From Serinus canaria (lineage: Eukaryota; Chordata; Aves; Passeriformes; Fringillidae): 64,000 nucleotides of DNA. The stretch lies in the NCBI RefSeq assembly GCF_022539315.1, contig NC_066317.1, positions 42,564,435 to 42,628,434 on the forward strand. The letters are read 5' to 3'. Positions 14,702-27,700 of this stretch are shown piece after piece. How positions within the stretch are numbered: position 1 is the stretch's first letter; each line of letters opens with the position of its first letter. Made by a program: the position numbers and the translations under genes. The notes under the pieces are model-generated. The model ran no database searches and was not told the origin of the DNA. It worked only from the letters and a program-made list of their open reading frames with translations.

Positions 14702-14753
14702 ATATATATATATATATATATAATATAATATATATATAATATTTCCTTATTGT
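14702..14753. repeat. (TA)n microsatellite
   Basis: A run of alternating TA interrupted by TAA steps. It is self-complementary and prone to length variation. Confidence 0.9.
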
Positions 14754-17672
14754 CCCTTATAAACTTTATAAAAGATTCATTCACCTTGTTCTAATACATA
14801 AATCCTCATTTATATATAATGGACCATTTTAATATAGTAACTGGTAATAAGATTGGGAAGTTTCCCTGGGCTTTGTTTGTCATTTTTGGATAAACAAGCT
14901 TTCATAATAAATCCTTTCATAATTTGTAGAACAGTTTAAGTTTAGCTGCTGTTTCTGGATTCCCAGTATGGAGTAAGGTAGAACTCTGAGAAAGGTACCC
15001 AAACAATGTTCTAAATATTATTATCATCTCATCATAAAAATGTGCACATGGGTAGATGGTAGGTTCAATTTGCTTCATAAGGCCTTATGGAAGGAAATTT
15101 CTGGAGCAGTTAGAGCTGCAAATCAAAAAGCAGGATTTATGAGTGCTTATCACTGAAATCTAAGCTGGTTGTGATCAGTTGTACTCAAAAACTGTTTTAC
15201 ATATAGCATGTCATCTTTAGCTACTAGCATAGCAGAAGAACACCCAGGTCCCTTAAACAATAAAAGAAAGACACAACACTCATAAATAAGGATCAGTGAA
15301 CAAAAGAGTTTCATGATGTGCTTTTCTGAAGAGTGCTCTTCCTCCATCAAAGTGCCTGTGTAGTAAATCTAACCCTTCAGGCATTCAATCATTTTATGTG
15401 GATGTCTCGTAAATGTCTGTGCCTCACACTGGGAGCCAAGTGATCTTACAGTAAATATCATGGCAATAAGATGATGAATCTTTGTGTCTTGATAAAATCA
15501 TTACTTGGATTACTTGATCATCGCTTAGGAAAAACGTCATGCAAAAAGCAAAGGTGATGGGAATATTGACAAAATAAAGAAGGGTAGGTAAAATACATGT
15601 CAGCTTGTCCTCATTTTAAAATAGAAACTCTAAAGGGTACATTTGAGACACTTATCTAGGCCCTGTAAAAACTTGTATGTAAGTAAATATATTGTGGAAA
15701 ATGTAATCACACCTATTAATGATCATTCATCCTGGTGGATTCTTACATTTCCCTAAAATTGCATTGGAATATATATTTCATAAAATATTTGGAATAAATT
15801 GCAATAAATAAGAGGGATTTTTAGTGAAAACCAATTATTTAATCAAATAGAGGTATAAACTACACCAGTTTAAGAGGAGAAAAAAAAAATCTATTTTTGT
15901 AGGCTGCCAGACTACATCTACAGTAGCAGTACATCTAGAGTATCAGTAACTTAAAAAGTGTTTGAATATCAGAATTTTTGAATCTCAGTTAGTCATATTA
16001 GCTATTTTATAGTCTTATATTTATATATTAATAAACTCTTTTAACATGCTGTATTTTAAAAGAAAAAAATGGGTTCTTTCAAAAATCTAGTACTATTGCT
16101 GAACATTATTTGTTTAGAACACACCAGACAGTCATTGCTAGTCAAATACATTTTTGTGTGCACTACTTTCATGACAGTCATGATGTTTTTAGGATTGATG
16201 TCTTAACTGATGAACAGATTTCCTGAAGAGTAATGTAGTCCCCTACCAGTTACAATGAGCAAATGGGAAACCTTTATTTACTCTGCAAAGGACTGAGCCT
16301 GAGTTATAAATGAAGTACTTTGGGCTACAGCCCAACTTTCCATTCTCCTTGGGTCACAGGGACATCTTTCTGAATGGTAAAACAGCTGTACCAAAGATGG
16401 TAATTCCCAACCACCCAGGGGAAACTCAGAGAAAAGATCACTGAAGTCACATAACACTGGTGTTCTCTATTTGTACTCAGCAACAGAAGGACTGCAAACC
16501 TTTTCAAGATGTAACATCTTGACAACTCTACAAGATCTGAAAAGTACTTACTAGCTCCCGTTTAATATTACATGCCTGTAACAATGCAACTCAGCATTTT
16601 GATGCAGTTGTGATTGATTCTAGAAGTCCTAAAAGGAAATAAGGTAAGATAAGGTACTAGCTGATGTGTACCAATAAGGCAAAACACTTGTTCTATAAGG
16701 AATTCTACAATTAAACATTTCTACCAAGTGACAAATTCATCTTACTTAATGGTTTCAAAGTGAGCAGCGGTTGAATCTTAATCACAATCCAAGACAGTCA
16801 CAGAGATGTCAGGAAAACTCATGTTGTTAAAGATTTAGAGCTAGACAATCATATTTCAAAAGGATGATTAAGACATGCTGACAGGATGCCAATGAATCAA
16901 AAGTTAACATTTCCTTAATGCTGCCTTTATGAATGCCTTTTTATAGCTCAGTGTCAGTTGCTTGACTGCTGTGTGATGCCATTTGCTCATCTGACCAACA
17001 GTTAATACAAGGCTGGATGTCACCATCAGACACCAAATGCTTGCAACACGCAGGGTGAAATTTTACCCTGCAAAGTTGGAAGCAGCTGTTAGTGAGCTGC
17101 CAGAGGCTATTTTATATAACCATTTACACTTAGCAAGTGACTGAGAGGTAGGCAAATGACACATTGTAAAGATGTTCCTGAGAGAATGTGACAAGCGTCT
17201 TCGCAGAAGACAAAGATCACCTTTTGGTGTCAACATATATTCTGTGTGACATCAAAGCTCATCAGCTAAACAGGAACAGGGAACAGCAAAGACAGTCTTT
17301 GTGAAGGACTGTGATATGCTGATATGTAAGAAGACTGGACTACTTGTTCATAGTTACACTGTGATATGCTGGTGTATTTGGGAAATCTACAGCCTCCTTT
17401 CAGGTATTTTGGAGATATTGTGCATGTGTAAAGCATCATTGTGCTGAATTTACTGCAAATTGAAAAAATTTTTATAAGGAGGATGATTTACTTGAGAATA
17501 TTTTTGAAGTGTTTCAATAGAATTTCTTCCCCCAGCAAAATTAAATAACTGGATCTTACTCACAGAGGTAAGGGATAGCTTACTATTTAAAAAACTGAGG
17601 CACACTTAGGAAAAATTTTTTTCACCAGCTTGAAATGTATCATGCTTAAGGAAAGTTGCTGTTCATCTGGTT

Positions 17673-17712
17673 AAAAAAAAAAAACAAACAAAAAAACCAA
17701 ATAAACAAAAAA
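17673..17712. repeat. A-rich / (AAAC)n low-complexity tract
   Basis: About 12 A residues are followed by AAAC- and AAATAAAC-type units. I see no SINE or LINE body attached upstream. Confidence 0.8.
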
Positions 17713-20013
17713 TACTTCTGTGGATTTTAATATTTTGTAGTTGTGTGTAGAATGTAGGGTCCTTTTAATTTCACTGCTCTTCAGTATACAATCAACAATA
17801 TTGTTTCTAAACACAATGACTGAACAGCAATTGCATAAGCAATTAAACTATAATTATCCAAGTATTTGTGCAACACCCTTTGGAATCAAAAATGAAAAGT
17901 TACCATTTGACTGGCTACCTAGATTATTTCAGAAATGATTGTTTAGAACCTAAGCCATTGTTAATCTTCAAAACACCGCTTAACTGAAGTATTCAAACCT
18001 TTCAAAAAAAAATCATTCCAGGATCAGTAAGTATACACAAGCACATTAGAAATAATCCCTTTTTCTTTTTTTTAAATTTCATTTTTTAGTGTCAGTTCTT
18101 CAAATGATAGAGATCATATTTGACTCATAAAGAGGAAGTGGTGAGAATGGATTTCTTAGCTTGATAAATTCTCATTTATGCTTATGTTGCCAAGTTTATG
18201 CTGTATGTGCTAAGAGCTGATCACTGATTGAAGTTATTTCAACTGAACCAAATACAGGACCAGAGAGAGGACAGGGAGGGAATGCTTTGTCACCCAGGGA
18301 ACTGGGAATCCCAGACTTCCAGTGACTTATTGCTAAGGTATAAGTCTAGAAGGTGGAATAAAACTTTATCATCCATTATGAGTGTTTGATTTTGGAAGTT
18401 ACTCAGACATTTGAGTCATGGTTTGAATTTGTGCTTAGAGATAGGTTGGTACTAAATTCCTTGTTACTGTGAGTACCAAAATACTGTGCATCTGGAGGCC
18501 AAAGAAGATGAGCAGGATGAAGCAGGAGCTTTTAGAGCTGAAACACCAGGGGAACACATAGACCAAGACGGTTAATGTCTTGAAAATCTTTTTACATAAT
18601 ACAAAAATGCAAATGCTGGATACATAAAATGATGTTATGTATAGTGCTTAATGTCTATTATAAAAGACAGAAAGATCATTGTAATATTACAGAGGCTTTT
18701 ATCGTGTGGGTTTTTTTTTTTTTCCTTTGCAAAGAATTGATTCAGAGGACATCTAGAGGATAGTGAAAAGACAATATGGTGGAAAAGAGAGGGAACAACA
18801 TCCAGGGGGAAAAGTGAAGGGATGAAAGAGTGACTACAAAGCAGTGTGGAGCCAGCATGAAAAGATCTAGAAAGGTTTGGGGCACAACTAAAGCACACAG
18901 CCCATCAGTAGGTGGTGTACATAACCAGTCAAAGGCAATGACGTTTTCACTCATTAGCAGCCTTTGCAGCTGTCATATGCATCTTAATTTCTTCTCCCAG
19001 GAGACTTTTTTTCTCGATGGCTTACTGGGTGCCAAGGCATCACATTCAATCAAACATCTCCTGAGGGAATCTTTCCAGTGGTTTCTTGGGACCATAAAAA
19101 TTTAAAGTGAGGTATTACCATGATTAGTTGCCATTTTGTATCTCCTGTCTCATTGTACCTTGTTCTGTTTCTTAGGGCATGTAGAAGATGGGCTATTTGC
19201 AGTGCATAATTGCAAATTTTGCCATGTCTCTCTTCATACATTATTAAACAAAAAAATTGATTGTATGAGCATGTTTGTTTTGGAACTTATTCATTGAACA
19301 CTTCTATATAAACATACCAAGCTATGAGTTATTCATGAACTATTTGTTTTTGTTTTGCTTTGAAGTCTTGTCTTTGTGGCACAATTGCAGTGGATTGCAG
19401 TGGTATTATTATTGCTTACTTCTCTGTTCATTGCAGGTTAAACAAGATTTCCTGCTAGCCATACAGAGAATTGTGAACTAGGTACACAACAATTGCAAGG
19501 CTATATTTCTCTGACAAATGAAATAAAAGAACCTATTCAGATATTCTTAACAATGAAAAAAATTCTCAACTGTGTCAAATTTAATTCATAATTTTTCTTG
19601 AAATGAATGCATATAAGCATTCTTTTCTCAGTATTTATTCATCTTGAATAGTATTGATAGGTATACTCTAAGGAGAAAACAGTGTTTTAACTTACCCATG
19701 GATATAAATGCTGTATCTTGAGTAAAAGTAATGACTGTGGTTTCACTGTCCTGAAATTTTTGTCTCTGTTTGGGTAACACAGGGATCTATTCTCCTCCTC
19801 CCAAAGGCTGCCCCCCCTACAACAGAGCATGGCAGTGGGGCAGAGACTTTTCACCAACTGAGAGAAGGTGGTAGCAGCCCAGTGAAGGCACTGGTTTACT
19901 AGTCCATAAGCCAAATAAGTGTTTGTGTTACTCTAATTCTGAAATTTTGCTGAGGAACAGACCTGAACCTGTGATAAACTGTGAGAATTTTGGTTGTCTT
20001 TTTTATCTGTTTG

Positions 20014-20034
20014 TTTTTTTTTTTTTTTTTTTTT
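20014..20034. repeat. Poly-T run of 21
   Basis: An uninterrupted T run followed by AATCAGG. It could be a poly-A tail of a minus-strand retrocopy, but I recognise no retrocopied sequence next to it. Confidence 0.9.
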
Positions 20035-21084
20035 AATCAGGCAAGACTTAGATTTCTGTTAAAATAAAAGAGTTGTTAGTTACAAACATTTTTGTTTTAA
20101 ATTAAGGAATGAAATTAACATCCATGATGTCTAGATCAAAATTATATGGCCGATATGTTTTGCAGAACAACAGAGCAACATGAACAGAGACTGAACAAAA
20201 CTAGTCTTGTGAAGGAAAATAGGGAAGCAGGCCTTTTAATCAATTACAAATGGAAAAGAAACATACCCAAAAATTAAATCAACCAGATAAGAGCACAGAC
20301 TTGCTCTTTGGAACACTCTACATTACTGAAAAATAACATTAAGAAGTGATTCAGCAAAGAAAGACATAACAGGTGTACTGGCTGAAATTTAGAGACAATT
20401 TAGAAATAGGCACAAATACCTCATGGGAAAGACCATAAGGCATTTTAACAAACTACCAAGAGAAATGATTAATTCTATATCTTTTCTAAGTCCTAACTAC
20501 AAATTACTTTTTAGCTACATCCATTGTTGGCTTCAGTACAGATGAGTGTATATCTTTGTCTGAATTGCCAGAAGAGGTAGGGTATGTGATTTAATGGCAC
20601 TTTTTAGCTTCAAAATCAATTCTGCTGGTTTTCCAACAGGATGAACAAAGGGGAAAGAGGACAACCATGATGTACATGTGCATTCATGACAGCTACAGTA
20701 ACTTTTATTACTTATTTGGCAGTAAAAATATTGCTCTAAAACCGCTTCTCACTTCTTCCTGATCCAGGAAGTCTCTGTCTCCCAAATCAAGTGGGAATTT
20801 GTGTCTATCTGTGGCGGATTTTATTTAGAGAATAGGTAATAGAGAGCAGGCTATACCAGCAAGCCTTTTTATGATAGGTAGCCTCTGGATCTCTGAGAAT
20901 ATTTTTTGTGACATCCTGTCTGTATGATGTATCTTAATTTTTTTCTGTTAATGCTGCCCTTTCACATGTGAAGCAGTGGCAGGCTTTACATAAATAAAAT
21001 GTGTAATAGGTTTGCCATACTTAGACTATTTGAAAGCTAGCTGCCATGTAATTTTATTTGACTAAACCCAGACATTTTCTGCAG

Positions 21085-21263
21085 TGCAATTCCAATTTAC
21101 AGGAAATAAAACAAATGACTGGCTGACTTTTGAGAGCAGTGAAGACAATTTTTTCAACATGAGTGCTACTAATATGAGAAATTGTGATTTATTTAAGAAA
21201 CGTGACCTTCAAAAATCTCTTTGTGATAATCTGCTTTCATTTTGCTGTGCTATGAATGTGACA
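21085..21263 (+). CDS. Candidate internal coding exon, unknown protein
   Basis: This is the best internal exon candidate in the window. Upstream are a branch-point-like TTGACTAAAC, a short pyrimidine tract and TTTTCTGCAG. Downstream the exon ends ACA/GTAAGT, matching the donor consensus on the intron side. Between them one frame is open: two bases complete a codon (phase 1 entry), followed by 59 codons, leaving in phase 0. The peptide begins QFQFTGNKTNDWLTF and ends SFCCAMNVT. It has three N-glycosylation sequons (NKT, NMS, NVT) and four cysteines, which would suit an extracellular segment. A CGT arginine codon survives in otherwise CpG-poor surroundings. An alternative acceptor (TTTACAG) would start the exon at 21103. 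I do not recognise the protein family. The phase-0 exit is compatible with the candidate terminal exon at 59474, but 38 kb separate them. Chance cannot be excluded without homology. Confidence 0.42.
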
Positions 21264-21690
21264 GTAAGTATTGGCACAGGGTGAAATAACAGCTCTACTC
21301 AAAGAATCAATATATGAAAATTATGAGAGTTGATGGAGACAGAATCAAATTGCTACTGTCCATAGCAACTTTGCCACTTAAAATGGATGTTTTACTTATG
21401 CAGATTAGCTAAATATTTTCCAAGTTGTTCAGGTCAATGCTCTGAGTGAAATCCAGCCATTTGCTAAGCTTTGCTACAGACCTTTGCACAATCATCCTTA
21501 AGTGGAGGAACAAAAAGAAATTGAAACAGAGAAATTGAGAAAAATCTATGCTTCTGTGTGAACTTTATTTAAAATAATTATAAACTTATAAATTTGTATT
21601 ACATAATAATACTCCACCAGTTTTATTATCTGTATTTTCTTGTGCCTTTGAATTTTATATAATCAGAATGTGAATTTTATATTTTAATAA

Positions 21691-21802
21691 AACATACTTC
21701 TGAATATTGAATTAACATGTAACCTGTTACAGATTACACATGTGATTCCTTGCATTCATATCAAAAAAAGGGCAAGAGCAGTTTCTCTGTTTACTGAATA
21801 TT
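21691..21802 (+). repeat. 110-bp direct repeat, copy 1
   Basis: The segment starting AACATACTTCTGAATATTGA and running to CAGTTTCTCTGTTTACTG matches 23355-23466 in the same orientation, at roughly 80 per cent identity by eye with one 1-base gap. The flanks on either side do not match. The family is not recognised. It may be an ancient dispersed repeat or a local duplication. Confidence 0.8.
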
Positions 21803-23354
21803 TGTCTTCAGAAACAATTTGCAAAATATTAACCATACAAGTTTTAATTTCATGAATCCACTGCTTTTATCCACAGGTGGAAATTATGACTGTATGTTAA
21901 GACAGACAAGGTGAAGGACAGATATTTTAAAATAAATTATTCTTAACTGCTGCTTTTGGTTATCTTTGAAGATAGATATCTAATTATAAATGTGTCATTA
22001 AAATTAAACATAACGATTCTAATTCCAATGAGAATTAGATTGTAATCCTGAAATGCGGTTTTTACCCTTAATTTTTAAATTCATTTTTGGTTTACTGGAA
22101 TGCAAATTTAGATTACAATGAATAAGGAACAGAAACAGAGCTGGGAACAGCAATCAGAATGCAGATCCTGTGGTATAATTTTACTGGTGCCACTTGGAAA
22201 CTCTTTGGGGCTGTTGCCTGCTAGTCAGATCAATGTTGAAAATTTCTGAAAAGGAAATTTTTGCAGTTGCAAAACTTTTAGCCCAAAGAAAATATAAGAC
22301 ACTGATAATCAAACAGCAGGATTCAAATTAGCTAACCAAAAAAACAGTGCAGTGACCACTCCAAGAACAGTAGGGAATATAAATTATAAGGAATATCAAA
22401 GGCTGAAAAAATGACACATTTTCTTGTAAGTTCTCTGCTCCTAACCTTTAAAACTCCCCCTCACAATAAGGGAAGAAAGAGAAAGCATGAAGATTGATGT
22501 TCTCATGATGCCATATCTTTATAGCAAATCCATACCCAACCTGTCTTTAAATCAGCAGGAGTTTATTAACTGCTTTTGAAGCATAATAGGATAACATAAA
22601 TCACTGATTTAATTCTTTCTTAGAATGTCTTTTAAAGTCTACTTTATAACAATATAAATCACTTTGGGACCATCAATAAGGCAATCAAAGGCATACACTC
22701 TGACTACAGTCATGCTCCTGGGGTAGTTGAAGGCACTATCTCTTAATATTCAGGCAGAACATCTCCTCACTGTATTCCATGTTCATGCTGCAGTCTTGAG
22801 GTTCAAAACCTAAACCAACAATGAATTAACCTGACCTGCTCTACCATGCACTACTAGCATGCAGTCCAAAGAATGACTTTTGCCAAATTTACTTTTCTCT
22901 CTACTTACTAACATTGTAGGCTATGTTCCCTGACTGCCAGGGAAAGGAAAATTAATATAGTAAAAAAATGCTGTTGATATTATGGTAGTCACATCATTAT
23001 ATCTGAGGACAGAACTGTTATTCTTGTAATAATAAGAATACTTAATAAACTCTAATGATAATATGCTTTGTTATCCTCTGTTACACAGGGAAGAAACAGA
23101 CTGCAATATATGGTTTCAATATATAATGCATGGCATGTTTATCTAAAATATTAAAAACTGAAAAGCTGTGACTTGGAGACATATTTATTTACAGATAAAA
23201 GCACCTGTTAAAATAGTTGGTCAGAAGATCAAAGAGAGAAATTAATTCTTTTAAAAGGAAACTCCCTTTTAGGCCCATATTTTCAAGGCCTCCTTTAGCA
23301 ATACCTTGATGGGTTTCAGGTAATTGTCTCATTCTTTTGCTGCTTTTTCTACTG

Positions 23355-23466
23355 AACATACTTCTGAAAATTGAATCAACACGTAAACTGTTAACAGATT
23401 ACACGTATAATTCCTTGCCCTCATAGTAAAAAAAGGAAAGAACAGTTTCTCTGTTTATTAGATATC
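23355..23466 (+). repeat. 110-bp direct repeat, copy 2
   Basis: Second copy of the repeat at 21691, offset by 1664 bp. The most conserved parts are AACATACTTCTGAA, CAGATTACAC and CAGTTTCTCTGTTTA. Similarity stops abruptly on both sides. Confidence 0.8.
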
Positions 23467-24570
23467 TAATTTCACTCCACCCCACTTTCCTGCTAGAAGC
23501 ATTTTCCCTATGGCTTTACAAGTAGGTGATATGCAGCAGCAGCAATGGGAAGCACTCTTCCATGTGCACCTGCTTTCTGTCTGCTAACCATACAATTGGG
23601 ATTCACTCAGGTCTTATCCTTTAACAGCATTGCCTCTTTTCCACCCTAACAGATGAAAAGCACAGGAAAATGTTCCTCATTTCATCTACTCATTTGTTGC
23701 TCCTTGCAGAGCTGTAAATGAGCACCTCTTTTGTTTGTTTTACCTTCAGAAAAGAGAGCTGAAAGGATTTGAGTAAAGGTGTCTATTGAACTTGGATTAG
23801 CTTGGTGCTTCTATATTTCCCTGTATGTTATGTAGAATAAGAACTCAGTGAGGCTAGATAAGCTTGGATACCTGAAAGGTGGCTGATAAATCTAAGATTT
23901 CCTTACTAAACAAACTTTTTATCTATTAAGTAATTCAAGTAATTTTGGCTCAGAATTTTCCTAGTGGATTATCATGATTTTAGAGCACGAAAACCAGTGT
24001 CCCACTGTCAAAATTTGTCTTTTTTTAATCTTTATTCTCTGGAAATTTTGACAAGTTTGGCACATGACTGCAGCAGTATGCCCTTCTGTATTCAGGAAAT
24101 CAGACATTTCACCATAGTGCTGATCCTTGCAAACCCTTGGTACAATATTTCTTCCTGCTTCAGTGAAAATGCCAAGAATTTTGTGATTTTCATGGACTGT
24201 CTGCAGCACTTGCTTCGATTTGTCCAATTATTACTGGTGCTTGGCAGCCTGGAACCTTTCCTGCAGTTCCAGAGATGATATCAGTCATGGATCTGGGCTC
24301 TGGCTGCTGGGAAAAGCAGGCTCTGGAGTGGTCTAATGTGTCAATAAGAAAGTGAAGAACTCCACCAGAACTGAAGCACGTTTCTCCTGTTTATGGAATG
24401 CCAGTAATTTCCTGTGAAACCATAATAAATTGATCAGGGTCATACCTAACAAAATAATGTTTTCTACAATTATTTAATCCTTCAATATTTGGTACCATTA
24501 AAGATGTATGATTAATTTACTGAATAGGTCAATGCCAAAAGATACAGCAATGCCTCAGAGGCCCTGAATA

Positions 24571-24605
24571 TAAAATATAAAATATAAAATATAAAATATA
24601 AAATT
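24571..24605. repeat. TAAAATA heptamer tandem repeat
   Basis: Four exact TAAAATA units are followed by a fifth (TAAAATT) that is also the start of the left arm of the hairpin at 24599. Confidence 0.9.
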
Positions 24606-24650
24606 TTAGGACCATTGAAGAAGAGCCTCTTCAATGGTCCTAAAATTTTA
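24599..24650. repeat. Perfect inverted repeat, 23-bp arms, 6-nt loop
   Basis: The left arm (24599-24621) begins TAAAATTTTAGGACC and ends ATTGAAGA. The right arm (24628-24650) is its exact reverse complement, with the loop AGAGCC between them. No mismatch occurs in 23 bp. It directly abuts a heptamer microsatellite. It could be a recent template-switch mutation, the remnant of a fold-back element, or a hairpin-forming transcript. The sequence alone does not choose between these. Confidence 0.95.
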
Positions 24651-24698
24651 CCCTTACCAAAACTAATGATTTCTACTTGAATAGATAAAAAAATGAGG

Positions 24699-24792
24699 AT
24701 TTTTTTTGTTTGTTTTGAGGTCCTTTGTGTTTGGGTTTTTTTGTTGGTGGTGGTGGTGGGTTTTTTTTCTTGGGGTTTTTTTTTGTGTGTAT
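24699..24792. repeat. T/G-rich low-complexity tract with (TGG)n
   Basis: T runs alternate with G clusters, including GTTGGTGGTGGTGGTGGG at 24743-24760. The plus strand has several GG and GGG runs that might form a weak quadruplex. No gene content is seen. Confidence 0.85.
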
Positions 24793-27700
24793 CATATTTT
24801 TGGAAGATTACATAAAAATAGATAAGAACTGAATTTGCAGTTAGGGTTAAATACATACAGAATATGCTGATTTTGTAATCTGTACCCTAAAGAACACCTC
24901 TGCATTTATTAATTGATTGTATTGTTTTCACCTTAATCAGAAACAAACTTTAGTCTGAAACTAAGCTGATATGATGAAAGAAAGAGATTTTTTTTATATG
25001 TGTTATCTTTCTGAGGAAAACTGTATATTAGTTTGCTTTCTGATAAATCAAATTAATTATGAACAGCCTTTTTAAGTAGATAAGAAGTTTTTTTCTCTTT
25101 ATTAATCAAAAGTTTTACAGAGCTTCCTTTTAATATAGCAGGTATGCATCCTCTGGTTGCCACAGAATTAGATTTTTATGTCTGAAATTATGCAGAAAAC
25201 TGATTTAAGATGTGATGAAGCCTCTTCAAGTCACAGTTGTCTGGTATACACTGCAGTAAATTTTGACCTTGTCAGGTGAAGACAGGTGAATTATGATCCA
25301 GCCACTGTGAGAAATGATATGTCTACCATATTAGATTAATTTCCTGTAAACTTCACCATTTTACATTCCCAAACCTTGTAAATGTCATCTTTATCCATCA
25401 TCATGCAATATTTTGATGCTGCTTATGAAGGAGTTCTCATTTCATTTTCAGCTTTTCTAAAGAGTTCTATTACACTATTAAAATATGCTTTTTAAGTTCT
25501 GTACTTTTATTAATTTTTTTCTAAGTCTGCACAACAGCCCTGTAAAAGTTAATTAATGTGGCTTATTTTCACAGTAAATTATTTGACAGAACTTTGAGAT
25601 AAACTGGGTTATTTTTTTCCTTTTTCTCATGTATTCTGTAAAGAATAAAGGAAGGTCTATTATATTTTTGTAAATCAACTAAGGAATGAAATAAGGAAAT
25701 TCAAAGATTTAATCTCATATTCAATATTCTTTCTAACTAGCTGTTTGTTGGCCCTTAACTTAATATGTAGCACTACTTTCCAATAAGAACTTAGATCTAT
25801 GAGAGGAAAATAGAGTAACTTATGGAAAACTGAAAACCTAGAGATATAAATTAAAAAATAAAAAATAAGACCCTGAAGACATGCCTTTAAGTCTGTACTC
25901 AAAGCTCTTCTGTGAAAACTGTGTGGAAAGTACTGATGAACAGGATTTTCTTGCCTGATAAATTGCATTGGCTCAGCCAATCAAAATCACAAGAGAAATA
26001 TCCCATTTCCCAGGGCTTATATGAAGTGGAAATTCTTGTCCATCTGCTTTAATCCTTCAGCTATTAACACTCTAAAGAAATTACATTCCTAATGAGAATG
26101 CAATGTTGCAGTTCAAGCTAATTTATATTACTAATTCATCTTATTAAGCTGGATTCAGAAGGTGAATTTTATCCTCTTTGCTCGTTTTCTGATATTAAAT
26201 TATTTTTATTTATCTGTTATAGAATATCCATATAAAATCTCCTTTCAGTTAATCATCTAAATGGGGTAGTTAGTTTTTTCTTTAGTTCAGTTTACCTCTC
26301 CAGCTCATTATAATCAAAGGTGAGAATGTAAAGGTGTTGTCTCTAGCTGAGACTGCTCTAAGCTCTATCCTGTTGATTGTATTCATCTTCAAATATACTG
26401 TACACAGACAGTTGATTTTCTGCTTCAATTTTTCCACAAAAACGTCATATGGAGTATATTGATCTAACTGTTTAAGCTTGAAAATAAAAGATCAATAGAA
26501 ACGTTTCTGTCACACTTGAAAAAAAGTCTCTTCTTGTTAGCTTCTTGTAAAGGATTTTCATTCAATTTCAATTAAAACATATATAAAATTCATTTTATTG
26601 GAGACATATTTTAAGGTAATTGTTTTTTAAGTTCATGATTTTAACTTATTTTTGTGTTTTAAAACATTTTTTTCCTTCCCAGACCTTATAAATATGGGTG
26701 ACAATAACCTCTTATGTATTGTGTTAGCAGTGGGAAACTCTCTACTTGCCTGAGCTCCACTATTTGGTTTCTTTAATGTTCTGAAACATTTTTCCACTGT
26801 AGTACCAATTTGTGTTGTCATCTTCTTTTTCAGTTTCTTGCATATTTATTTGACAACAGTGTGTTGACTAAAATGTATATCATGTCTTTGTTCTCAACAT
26901 TTTTGTGGCTGAAATTGTGTGGGTTTGATAAAATTACATTACTTTAAAATTTCATCTCCCCCCTCATTTTGTTCCTTCTATCCCCTTTTTTATTATGATT
27001 ATTTTTCATTTCCAAATTAGTAGTTCTTGGGTTTTTTTGTGGATTTTCCAGAAGAGGGAGCCATGTGCATGTACACTTTAGATGTATACTGCAAAATCAT
27101 AGTCATTAAAGAATAAACAGCATTTTTCTGACGTTTAGAATACAGTTTTCCTCCAAACTAATGGTTGCTAGGTGACCTGGGGCCAACATATTGAAACCTA
27201 GCAGGAAGTACTGGGACAGTGTTCAAACAACATTGTCAGGACACTGTAAACATCTGATGTTCATGGAAGTCCTAGAACTCATTAGGATGTTGATATGTTG
27301 GGAAATTTAGAATATGCAAGTAGTACATTTAATGACATTTCCATATCTTAGATGTTGAGATAACTTCATTATTTATTAGTATGGACAAGGATGTGCTTTA
27401 AACCACAAATGTTTTTTTTTTTTTGAAACATGAATATGGGAGATAAGAAATGCTGTTGAAATCAAAAAATTTTAGCTATACTTTATGGGCAGGATGATAA
27501 TATTGTAATCAAATTGCATGCTACTTACTAGATTTTAGAGATAAACAGTATATTCAGGAATATGTTAATTTTTAAAGACTTAATAACACATTTCACTTCT
27601 CAGATCAACAGTTCAGAGGAAACAAGGGGTGATATGGAGGGTTCAGCATAGAGGCTGAGTTGCTTCCTATTTAAGCCTGTTGAAATGCAGAAATCTGCAG

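Larger units (their letters stand above)
14754..21084. other. AT-rich non-coding stretch upstream of candidate exon
   Basis: No recognised gene is seen. It contains an A-rich (AAAC)n-like tract at 17673, a 21-base T run at 20014 and a repeated 14-mer (ACTGTGATATGCTG, near 17308 and 17355). If the exon at 21085 is real, its last part is an intron, with a branch-point-like TTGACTAAAC about 21 bases before the acceptor. Confidence 0.55.
21264..24570. other. Probable intronic or intergenic stretch with a repeat pair
   Basis: AT-rich sequence with no recognised gene. It holds the two copies of a ~110-bp direct repeat at 21691 and 23355. A minus-strand open frame at 23961-24227 is discussed under findings. 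Confidence 0.5.

Noticed and set aside
24699..24792. Possible G-quadruplex or telomere-like tract
   Set aside because: There are too few GGG runs for a strong quadruplex and no TTAGGG array. It is best described as T/G low-complexity sequence.
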